Source: Kingdonia uniflora | Lineage: Eukaryota; Streptophyta; Magnoliopsida; Ranunculales; Circaeasteraceae | NCBI GenBank assembly: GCA_014058105.1 | Contig: JACGCM010000146.1 | Coordinates: forward strand, 310,001-374,000 | Length of the DNA stretch: 64,000 nucleotides | Direction: 5' to 3' | Shown: positions 55,366 through 64,000 of the stretch, piece after piece | Position numbering within the stretch: the stretch's first letter is position 1 | Layout: each line of letters begins with the position of its first letter | Notes under the pieces: generated by a model | Database searches by the model: none | Told to the model about the DNA's origin: nothing | The model's input: the letters and a program-made list of their open reading frames with translations, nothing else | Position numbers and translations under genes: made by a program

Positions 55366-56299
55366 ATGGAAGGTGTAGGTAAATACAAAGGAGATTTTTG
55401 GACATTGGAGGAAGATAAACTTTTCGTGGAATATATAAGGGAGCATGGAAATGGGAGGTGGAGTTGTGTTTTGAAGATTACTGGATAAATGTCTAACTCA
55501 TATTTTAGATCTTTTATCCTACATATATATGACTAGACCTCCTCATTATTCACCACTTATGTGAATTTAATGACACCATAAAACATTCTATGTGATGATA
55601 TTGTGTTTGTAATGTAGGTTTGAAGAGGGGCGGAAGGAGTTGTAGATTACGGTGGATCAACTATCCACGTCCTACTGTGAAGAAAGGCAATTTTTCGAAG
55701 GACGAAGATGACCATATCATTCATCTTCATAAGCTTCTTTATAATAGGTTAGACCCTTCCATGTTTTCAGTTTTTTGATAATTATTGGCCCTAAATCATG
55801 AAATATGGTTTGGCAACATAAACTCATGTTTTGATTTTGAGAATTATTTGCCTTAACTAATGAAATTTTCCATGTTCGAATATAGGTGGTCTCTCTTTAC
55901 AGGGAGAATACCGGGATAAACCGATAACCAAGTGAAGAACCACTGGAATACTCATTTGAGCAAGAAGTTTGAGATACAGCAGAGAAAAAACAAATCCTAT
56001 TAGTCATCGTTTTCAATCGCATGAAGCCATAGGTAAACCGTAGAAACAAAAAAGGTGTTCCTTCAATTGAAATCTAAAGTTCCAGTGAACAATATTGACA
56101 TTAATGGTGGAGTAAATTATGAGCCAGCTATAGCCGAGGAGGGTTCTTTATGTGCCACATACATATCTAGTACACAAGTGACACAACAACCTATATTTAA
56201 CCACTTTATGTATAGTAACTTAAGGTTTTGTGGCTATTACAGTTCATAGAATTGGAGTGTCCAAATAGGGATTATCTACCTGATTCTGTTTGTGAATAA
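55366..56299 (+). pseudogene. R2R3-MYB transcription factor pseudogene
   Basis: Canonical three-exon R2R3-MYB layout. Exon 1 55366-55483 (MEGVGKYKGDFWTLEEDKLF, HGNGRWSCVLKITG), exon 2 55618-55747 (130 bp, the standard size; [32 protein letters not shown]), exon 3 from 55886 (WSLFTGRIPG-stop-TDNQVKNHWNTHLSKKFE) with a frame-broken C-terminus ending DYLPDSVCE near 56299. The WSL..GR.PGRTDN.VKN.WNTHLSKK wording places it near the WER/GL1/TT2-type MYBs. It is dead: the first donor is GA instead of GT, the conserved Arg of PGRTDN is a stop, and the conserved Cys of R2 is Gly. It is flanked by gypsy sequence on both sides. It is the only host-type gene outside transposons. Confidence 0.88.
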
Positions 56300-56301
56300 A
56301 A

Positions 56302-57068
56302 TGTAAGTAATATGTTGTGCTTCTGAATACGTAGTAGTTTTATGAGACAGTATGTACTCAATGTTTGTGATTTGATTTTACTTATAATTTATTTGATACT
56401 GCATGAATAAGGGAAGTTTCCCAATTTGAATAGTACTAAAGTTTCCACTCCTTAGTCTATAAAAGGAGGCCTTATGTATTACTTACTCGTAGCCTTCGAG
56501 AGTAGATCAGATACTTGAAGATTCCCATACTGTTTGAAGCCTACCATTTATACTTTCAAATTAATCAAGCCAGAGCAAATATACCCTCGAGTCCTCTAAG
56601 GTTTCAGATAGACACCTCAGCACCGCCTAACACCAGATCAAAGGCAAATAGCTCAGCCGACATACTCAGGTACAAGACAGCTATAAAGAAGGATACATTT
56701 ATAATTTAACTTCTCTATAGTAACATCACATTTCTTATCCTCTATAAATTAAAAAGAAGAGCCACTATAGAGGGGTTGAGATTTTTTTCCTACACGCCCT
56801 TGACAAGCTCTAACAATCTTGGAGCACATTCTAACAGCTTGAAGACTCAGTCTACTCGAGCCTTTTATTTGTAATCCCATCCATTAATATAATCTTATCT
56901 TAAAATCCTCACTAGAGGTCGTGGAGGAATCCCAATCTAGTACCCCACGCAAGTGTGTCTACAAGAATCTCCATTTTTCTATTATGTACGCTTGTTAGGA
57001 CCCCTAAATGAGTATTACTCACATAGTGTAAGAGTGTAATCTCCCCTCTACGAGATTAGGCCCCTACA
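56302..57068 (+). repeat. LTR of gypsy element E3 (5' edge uncertain)
   Basis: The 3' edge is clear: GGCCCCTACA at 57068 followed by TTTGGCACCATTTATGC, a decayed PBS. A promoter-like TATAAAAGGAGG is at 56459-56470. The 5' edge is a guess (TGTAAGTAATATG at 56302) and would give 767 bp, close to the 768-bp LTR of the related fragment at 54476-55243. Confidence 0.65.
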
Positions 57069-57779
57069 TTTGGCACCATTTATGCTATTACCCTTACTTT
57101 CAAATAGTTTTACCAAACAAAACTTATTTCCAAAGACTCCCAACTTCTGTTTGACTTCCGCTATAGTAGGAGCCCCAACAGAGGACATATAATCGTGCAA
57201 CTTCCACTGATATAATAACAATTTACTCAAGCTGAAGAAATACATGCCAACCAGCTTCAATACAAGTGCAAAGCTAGAAGATAGGAACTCAAAATTGAGC
57301 AAAAGCGCCGCATCGAAGAAATGTATAAACATAACCGTGACAGGAAGAACTTCGTAACTTTGTGCGTGACTGACAACAAGCTCAACCAAAAGAATCCCCT
57401 ATTGGTCAAGGCTCCTTAGTTCCTTGAGTGTTTTTTTTCGTTCACGCTTAGGCCCCAACCCTCGAATAGAGGCACCACCAGTTCACTTCATTACCGACGG
57501 TATTACCCACCCTATACCTGAAGGCTCTGTACACTTAGGATTCCCGCTTATAAAGAATCTGCGAGCTCCAAAACCTTGCCACCACGGACTAGTCTAAGGG
57601 CATTTAGGATATAAAAGTAAAGAACATGTCCCCAAATAAGAGCTACGGCGAACCCGGACAAAACGTTCTCCTCCTCCAACAGTATATGCAAGAGAAAAAG
57701 AGCTCGACCAGCAATTAAAAGCTATCATGAGACATAACTCGAGCCCAACCCCAGCCCCCCAAATCTTGGTGTAAGCTTA

Positions 57780-58330
57780 ATAACCCCATCTGCAAAGAAT
57801 TGTTAGCCATCGACGTCCCTTTAAACTTCCACATCCTTAAAATCCGCAAATATAAAAACACAGACCAACAATTCTACATCCTCAAGTTTCAGAACTCATT
57901 AAACCTCCATGGAGCATTAGATCATATCCTGTGCCGAATGTTCCCCACAAGCCCGACCGATAGACTTCTCAAGTTGGTATCAAAGCCTCCTGAGCGGATC
58001 TATTTGATGTTTAGAAAATCTGTCTATACTGTTCATCTATAACTTCCCCTTTAACATGGATTGAGAGGTTACAGTCGATGTCCTCATTAACATTCGAAAG
58101 GTACAAAATGAAACACCCAAAACTTTTACTAAGAGATTCTTAGATGAGTAACAAAAAATTAAAAACCTTGACTATGCAAATGCAGTCTTTGCATATTCTA
58201 ATGCCTTACCAGATAATAGTTAAGTAAATGAATACATCGTCCTCCAAATGCCAGTAGCACTTGAGGAGATGTTATAGAAAGTGAATGGCTAAATAGACCT
58301 CAATCGAATCCTAAAAAGCAATCACCAAGG
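57780..58330 (+). pseudogene. gag of E3
   Basis: Block 57800-58042: LNFHILKIRKYKNTDQQFYI, HGALDHILCRMFPTSPTDRL, then KRFLDE-stop-QKIKNLDYANAVFAY. Typical capsid region of Ty3/gypsy Gag, with several stops. Upstream 57200-57400 codes for a helical, charged N-terminal part (KRRIEEMYKHNRDRKN). Confidence 0.75.
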
Positions 58331-58929
58331 GTCAACTCAAACCAACAATCAACACAAACCAAGACCACCAAACTTAACCATGGTCACTCCCGTTCATAAT
58401 GGGATTGACAACAGGAAGTTCAAATAGAAAGGCCTTGGAAGGAAAGACCGATGCCAATGCTGCCTAAGCTCAATGTTTCCATAGGATCCATTTACCACAT
58501 CTACCAGGAAGACCCAATATGGTGAGCCCTATTTCCAATCGAAGTTAAAAAGGATGAACCTTATTGTCAGAACCACAAGTGTAATTGTCACCTGACAGAC
58601 AAGTGCAATGCTTTACAGTAATCTTTGGAAATAATACTGAAGGCATGACGATTGCACAAATTCATCGAAGATATTCCTGGTTACCTAGATGGTTCGTATA
58701 TTAAAACCCAAGCCGGACAAAACCATAGAGGAAATGAGGTGAATATCTTCTAAGCCAATATTGTCAAAGTCAACAACATGGACATCAGTTACATCTGAAG
58801 CAAAAGAAAGCGAGTTAAAGAATGATGCAAACTCACGTATAGAGAAAAATTACCAGTACTCTTACTTAAAACCAGTCAATGCCTTCACCCCAAAGGCATT
58901 TAATTCCTTTGTTGGATGTGATGTTTTTC

Positions 58930-59200
58930 ACGTGAAGTTTCCACATTCGGACCCCCATTGGTTATAATGGTAAAGATCGAGCAAATGATACTACATACGA
59001 TGCTCATCGATACCGACAGTGTTGGCATACTCTTCCTCCAAACAGTCAAAATGGTGATGATGACAAACTGTATAACCCTCGCACACATCGAGCTAAAACG
59101 TTTTAATGGTTCAGTTGAAGTAGCAGTAGGTCAAATAAGCCTCTTGGGACCAATGGTGCTTCAGGCAAGCTTTTTGGTCGGAGACAAGAAATTTGAATAG
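58930..59200 (+). pseudogene. Protease of E3, active site changed
   Basis: The frame 58958-59200 contains MLIDTDSVGILFL, in which the DTG motif reads DTD (59008-59016), followed by IELKRFNGSVEVAVGQISL, a flap-like part. The missing Gly would abolish activity. Confidence 0.72.
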
Positions 59201-59519
59201 CTCAGAATCCTAGGTAGTGCTTGGCTACACGCTATGAAGGTGATACCCATGAGTTACCGCCAAGTGCTACACTTCATTACCCCTAGTGGAACCTGGGATA
59301 TGAAAGGGTCCTAACGGTTATCCCTGTCATGCGTATACCTGGAGATAAATATAACTTGAAAGTTTGTTAAACCATACCAAATACAACAACCCACTCTCCT
59401 CAAGCCTTAAACTGTCCTGTCCTGAATATCAAACATTAAACTCATTAAATACATAGAACTCGATAGTATGGGAAGGGAGACATTCGCTGGGAGTTCATTA
59501 ACTGACGAAGATAAACAGG

Positions 59520-60300
59520 AGATGATAGATTTTTTTTGATCTAATAAGGACGTCTTCTTATAGAATTTCCAAGAAATGCCAGGAGTGAATCCTACCCTAA
59601 CATACCACCACCTTGATTTAGTGGCCAATTGCACATTAGTGAAACAAAAGAAACAAACCCTAGCCCTATGGCGTTGAGAATCAGTCAATCTCAAAATTGA
59701 TAAACTTTTAGCCACTAATTTCATTCATGAGATTAAATACACTGATTGGATATCGAACATCATGGCAGTACCCATATAGAATGGAAAGGTAAGAGTTTAC
59801 GTCGATTTCACATACCTTAATAACTATACGTTGAAGGATAGTTTCCTCCTTTCAATCATTGCGGAACTCCTTGAAGCCACAGCCAGATATGAGCGCCTCT
59901 CCATAATGGACGCAGCTTCGGGCTACAACCAAGTATCCCTTTTTACCCGAAGACCAAAAAAATCCTGTAATCATCATAGAGTAAGGCCGGTATTGCTTCA
60001 ATGTAATACCTTTCGGGCACAAGAATCCAGGTGCGACCTATCAACAACTTATCACGAGTAGGTTAAAACCACTTTTGGAATAAATAATCAAAGTCTATAT
60101 CGACAACATGCTCTGCAAAAGCCTCAACAAAAAAAACCATCTCTAATACCTTCACGAAGTATTTGTTATCATTCGATCATATAACATGAAGCTTAACCCA
60201 AACAATTACAAGTTTGGTATTTTATCCTCGGCCACCTCATCAGTAAACGAGGTATTAAGATCGACCCCTTACCAATTTGAGCTCGGATCGATATGTCATC
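59520..60300 (+). pseudogene. Reverse transcriptase of E3, active site changed
   Basis: QEMPGVNPTLTYHHLDL spacer, VRVYVDFTYLNNYTLKDSFL, IMDAASGYNQVSLF, then the catalytic box VYIDNMLCKS at about 60092-60121, in which the second Asp of YIDD is Asn. Frameshifts near 59960 and stops. Lineage as for E1. Confidence 0.8.
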
Positions 60301-60479
60301 CCCTAAAATGAAGAGAGACATGCGGAAGGTCGCTATTAAAATAGTCGCCTTCAATCGCTTTATCTTTAAATCATCGGACATGTGTAAAAGATTATTTTCT
60401 TTACTTCGCGGTAAAGATATCTCTAAAATAGGAAGAACAATCCTGATATTGAATGTACTCCAGAGTGCGAGCAAGCCTT

Positions 60480-61400
60480 TCAAGAACTAAAAACTTACCT
60501 TGGCCAACCACCAGTAATGAGTATGCCAGTCGAAAGAGAAATATTACCACTTTACCTCGCAGTAACGTACGAATCTCTAAGCTTAGTTTTCATTCATATA
60601 GACAAAGGCATCGAGAAACCCGTCAACTTTATTTGTGCAACCTTAACCTCGGCCAAAACAAGATACACTACACTTGAAAAGTTTCTACTAAATCTCGTCT
60701 ACACATCGAGAAAGTTTAAGCCATACTTCCAGATACATCGCATAAGGGTTTTAACCATTTACCCCCTAAAAGAGGTCCTAACCAAAAAGAAATATCCATA
60801 CGAGTACAATAATCGCTCATCTAGATCAGGGAACATGATATTACTTTTGAAAATAAGATATCTGAGAAAGGCCATGTAGTCGCTAATTTTCTCACAGACT
60901 TTCCTATAGACGACGTCAACTGGGGGGAGACGAGAACTATGCTTTTGAAGAGCAAGTTGAACTATCAAACCCTTGAAACCCAAACATAGGATAAAGACTA
61001 TTCACCAATGACTCAGCTGGCCTGATTTATTCTGGTATAAGCATCGTACAGGTCACACCTTCGAATGATCGAATGGAAAATGCCATCAAGCTAAATTTAA
61101 AATGCACCAAGAATAAAGTTGAATATGAAGCCTTAATCCATGGCCTAGACTTGGCCCTGAGCTTGGCGTATCCAAGCTAGCAGTATTCACTGATTCACAA
61201 TTATTTTAAAGATACTACACTCAAAAAAATCAATCAAATGGTCGGATGGTAGAATACGTAGAACTCGTCTGCCAACTCATGGATTGCTTTCTAAAGAAAT
61301 TAGCAATCACACATTTTTCGCTAGGAGAAAGCAGAAATGCCGATGCCCTAGCCTATAGTGCAACCATGTTAAGAAAATATGAACCCTAAAAGTTGGACAT
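60480..61400 (+). pseudogene. Dual RNase H of E3
   Basis: The first domain is at 60517-60879 (LPLYLAVTYESLSLVFIHID, LEKFLLNLVYTSRKFKPYFQ, IRVLTIYPLKEVLTKKK). The second, plant-type, is at about 61000-61390 (LFTNDSAGLIYSGISIVQVT, KVEYEALIHGLDLAL). In both E1 and E3 the second domain starts with a T(D/N)(G/D)SAG motif. Here it is TNDSAG, so the first catalytic Asp is lost. Confidence 0.78.
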
Positions 61401-61731
61401 CGAAGTGGTCGATCGCCCATGCTTAGATAGCATGAAAATCAGCGCCATCGATACTGGGGGTGAGAATACCGATCTCGACGATTGGCGAGTACCATTCCTG
61501 GCTTATTTTAATAAAAGCACACAACCGGAAGACCTGAAAGCAAAGCGATCCTTATTGGAAAATTGCCAAAGGTACATGATCCTAAAAGGTGAATTACACA
61601 GAAGAACACCAAACAAAGTATACCTCAATTGCATATCACAGAAAGAAGTTGGCATCAATCCAAAAAAGATATACGAAGGAACCTGTAGCTCACATATTGT
61701 GGGACGATCTATGGCGCTACGCGCAGTTAAA
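61393..61731 (+). pseudogene. Integrase N-terminal end of E3
   Basis: The open frame runs DIEVVDRPCLDSMKISAIDT, WRVPFLAYFNKSTQPEDLKA, YMILKGELHRRT and EGTCSSHIVGRS. The His/Cys zinc-binding module is entered but cut by the copia LTR at 61732, so the last codons of this frame (KCKDL) come from the copia element. Confidence 0.8.
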
Positions 61732-62000
61732 TGTAAGGATTTATGAAGTAAAGCTAGAGAATGGAAGAAAACTTGGATTCAATTGATTAATTAAACTCAA
61801 CAATTACACCACTATTTATAGACTCATAGCATTCCTACATTATCTTCATAAGCTTTACTAGAAAAACCTATTGCTTTGGCTCATAACAACTTAACCCATT
61901 ACCTAATTACTTTCTTCAAAATAGTTAACCAATTGACCACTCCTACCATGACTCGACAACTAACTCAAATAACCAATTATATTTGAATTATTCCAGCACA
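61732..62000 (-). repeat. 3' LTR of a reverse-strand copia element
   Basis: On the - strand it starts TGTGCTGGAATAATTC (62000) after the polypurine tract AATAAGGGGAG and ends AAATCCTTACA (61732). It is 269 bp, a size normal for plant Ty1/copia. TTAAA just left (61727-61731) is the probable target duplicate. The partner is beyond the window. Confidence 0.85.
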
Positions 62001-62584
62001 CTCCCCTTATTCAAACATATTGTTGAACCCCCATTACTTCACAAAATTTCTTAAACTTGTCTTCCCCTAATGCTTTAGTAAAAGTATTAGCCACTTGTTT
62101 ATTGGTGTTACAATGCTTCAGCTTTATCTCCCCTTTGTTCACAATCTCACATACGAAATGATGGTGAACTTCTATGTGTTTGGTTCTTCCTTGGTGAACT
62201 AGATTTTTTGTCATCTCAATCGTTGCCTTTTGTCGCAAGTCAGCAATACCGTTTCTGCTTGTTCTTCATGCAAGTCGCCTAAGATTCTTCCAACCTATAT
62301 AGCATGACATGCGGTGATCGTAATGGCAATGTACTTGGCTTCTGTGCATGATAATGTTGTAGTTTATTGCTTCTTCGATGCCTAATATATAACTCCCAAA
62401 TCCAGGCTAAATGCATAACCTGTTGTACTTTTTTTTCATCAACACAACCTGCATAATCACTATCAAAAAAAGAGATGAGTTTAAATCTTTCTAGTTTAGA
62501 ATATCATATCCCATATTTCAACGTTCCTCAAATATATCTCAAAATTCTCTTTGCAGCACCAAGATGGTGTTTACTATTAAGGTA
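62001..62584 (-). pseudogene. copia RNase H / RT C-terminal end
   Basis: Read leftward from 62584: HHLGAAKRILRYI, FFDSDYAGCVDEKK, a gapped TGYAFSL and EAKYIA region, then the open frame 62238-62011 with TKNLVHQGRTKHIEVHHHFV, VNKGEIKLKHCNTNKQVANT and FTKALGEDKFKKFCEVMGV, the standard C-terminal end of Ty1/copia Pol. The last block is open and the rest has stops. It is cut at 62584 by the next copia element. Confidence 0.88.
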
Positions 62585-63299
62585 TGAACTCGAATTATGT
62601 TCGAGGTAATTTTAGTTCGAGTTATTTCAGTTCAAGGATTGAAGACGGATTGAAAATGAGATTTTCAATGTTCAGATTCCAACTGGCTAAGATTGACAGA
62701 AGTTTGAGTTGGTTAAGTATCCTGAAGATTCTCTTTGAAGTCGTTCGAACGAGAATGGTCTTTGTTTGAACGAGATTGTCAAATGCTACATTTTACTTTC
62801 AAAGACTGAAGAAGTCGTTCAAACGAGATGGGATTTCATTCGAACGACCTATACACTTTTCTAGGGTTTGAACCTTAATCGCTAAAGTCGTTTGAACGAA
62901 TTTGTGCTTCGCTCAAGTGAGATTTTCTTGGTTGCCTTTGTGAGTTCTTTTAAGACGTTAAGTTCTTCCTCGAGATCTGTTCTACTTGTGTTTAGTTCTC
63001 TAGTATATAAAGAAGACTTTGGTTATTTTGTTGGCCTATCTTTTCCCTGTGAGTTTAATTCTAGACCTAAAATTTGAGAAACTCCATTAAAGCTTGAGAA
63101 GCTTGGATAGATCATCGTAACCCGTTTGATTTACATAGTAGATTTTTCTGGGAATAGATTTTTATACGTAAGGGTTTTCTACTTCCCTCCTCTGGGAAAC
63201 CTTGTGTTTTTTATTGTACTGTGTTCCTTAGTCTGGCTGATTGGCTTATTCTATATATCGTTCTTATCATAGACGACAGATTAACTACCTCAATTCTCA
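62585..63299 (+). repeat. 5' LTR of a forward copia element
   Basis: Starts TGAACTCGAATTATG at 62585, inside the reverse copia Pol, and ends CAATTCTCA at 63299. ATAAC and then the PBS TGGTGTTAGAGCC follow (63305-63317), the tRNA-iMet-type PBS of copia elements (TGGTATCAGAGC) with changes. Repeated TCGTTCGAACGAG motifs occur in the middle. AGGTA (62580-62584) is the likely left target duplicate. Confidence 0.8.
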
Positions 63300-63345
63300 A
63301 TAACTGGTGTTAGAGCCAGTGTTTGGGCTTGCATGGTAAAAGGCG

Positions 63346-64000
63346 ATGGCTGATCAGAAGAAGTTAAAGATCACAAAGTTTAATGGATCAAATTTTAGAG
63401 TGTGGAAGATGCAGATAGAAGATTACCTCTATCTGAAGGATCTTGATTTACCACTGGGTAGAGTTAAGATGATGCCAGCAGAATACGATACTGCTAAGTG
63501 GGCACGATTGGATCGTAATGCGCTTGGGACAGTCAGGCTAGCGCTGTCATCTCAGATTCTATACATTACCTCCTAAGTTACGACAACAAAGGGTTAAATA
63601 GAGACGTTGTCCGCTATGTATTCGGAACTGTCCGGGGCAAACAAGGTACATCTTTTACGGCGCTTGTTTATTTTGTAGATGAAGGATAATGGTAGTGTGC
63701 AAGATCATATCAGTGAGTTCAATACCATACATGCTTAGCTGGAATTCGTTAAAATAACTTTTACTAAGGAGGCAAGAGCTTGGGCTTTTTAAGGGTAGAT
63801 GCCTGAGAGCTGGGAAGGATTCATTACAGTTGTGAGTAACTTATCGGGGAAGAATGGCATCAAATTTGATACTATAGTCTCGTTGATTATGAGTGAAGAT
63901 AATAGACGTAAAATATTTGAACCCTCTTCGATTCAAACGACAGTATGTTGAACGTCGAGGAAAGAGGGAGGTCTTGCAGAAAAGGGCCAAAATTTAGAAG
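63346..64000 (+). pseudogene. Gag of a Tnt1-type copia element, partial
   Basis: From ATG 63346: MADQKKLKITKFNGSNFRVW, KMQIEDYLYLKDLDLPLGRV, WARLDRNALGTVRLALSSQI, then a frame break near 63575. It continues as LSAMYSE(L/P)SGANKVHLL, FILKMKDNGSVQDHISEFNT, MPESWEGFITVVSNLSGKNG and IKFDTIVSLIMSEDNRRK (UBN2-type copia gag). Position right after LTR and PBS fixes the start. Frameshift and two stops are visible. The element continues past the window end. Confidence 0.87.

Larger units (their letters stand above)
57069..61731 (+). mobile_element. Internal region of gypsy element E3, truncated
   Basis: Tat-like Ty3/gypsy polyprotein region in the + direction, heavily broken. It ends abruptly in the integrase zinc-finger region (EGTCSSHIVGRSMALRA) at 61731, where a copia LTR begins. 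The rest of E3 lies beyond the window. Distinct from the E1/E2 family by sequence, but with the same gag-protease-RT-dual RNase H-integrase order. Confidence 0.85.

Noticed and set aside
62892..63077. 61-codon ORF in the copia LTR
   Set aside because: It lies wholly inside an LTR defined by its TG...CA ends and the following PBS. No domain is visible.

Overview
The window is plant nuclear DNA, almost certainly from a eudicot with a repeat-rich, AT-rich genome. It contains no intact single-copy host gene. It is a stack of nested transposable elements. Evidence for a plant: Ty3/gypsy elements of the Tat type (two RNase H domains, a TTTGGCGCC-type primer-binding site, an extra antisense coding region), a CACTA (En/Spm) transposon with TNP2-like and TNPA-like genes, Ty1/copia and LINE fragments, an R2R3-MYB pseudogene and captured pieces of plant genes. 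I cannot name the species.

Layout. 1-313 holds a decayed fragment that resembles the start of a PIF/Harbinger protein. 1336-51219 is one outer Tat-like gypsy element (E1; LTRs 1336-1907 and 50621-51219; 5-bp target duplication TTTAT). E1 is split three times. A 5'-truncated LINE sits in its integrase (about 6893-7785). A second element of the same family (E2, 7872-20886, LTRs 7872-8437 and 20272-20886, duplication GTAGC) sits in the same integrase about 80 bp further on. A 21.8-kb CACTA transposon (25793-47582, duplication TAA) sits in E1's antisense gene. Removing these inserts restores an ordered E1: LTR, gag, protease, RT, RNase H, integrase, 45-50 bp tandem repeats, antisense genes, LTR.

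The CACTA element is the most interesting object. It carries a broken TNP2-like gene (27440-31235) and a split TNPA-like gene (38431-46908). Each is preceded by a copy of the same promoter and leader. It also contains pieces of at least three host genes: site-1 protease (31990-35473, + strand, introns kept), the first exon of a stress-responsive A/B-barrel (Dabb) protein (42521-42639, - strand) and an F-box-associated domain (43580-44480, - strand). A LINE fragment, a hAT-like MITE and a GC-richer stretch of unknown (possibly organellar) origin are nested inside it as well.

The second notable feature is the antisense coding region between integrase and 3' LTR in E1 and E2. The two copies share ORF blocks, two short introns at matching sites, and TATA-like boxes 40-75 bp upstream of three separate start codons. 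This suggests a set of small spliced genes read against the retroelement's own direction.

Right of E1 come a Mutator-type MITE (51323-52148, 9-bp duplication), unassigned LTR-like sequence, a reverse-strand gypsy 5' LTR plus gag (53200-55243), an R2R3-MYB pseudogene (55366-56299), a third gypsy element (E3, to 61731) cut by a reverse-strand copia element (61732-62584), and a forward Tnt1-type copia element that runs off the window end. Nearly all coding regions carry stops and frameshifts. A single protein function should not be assumed from any of the long open frames.
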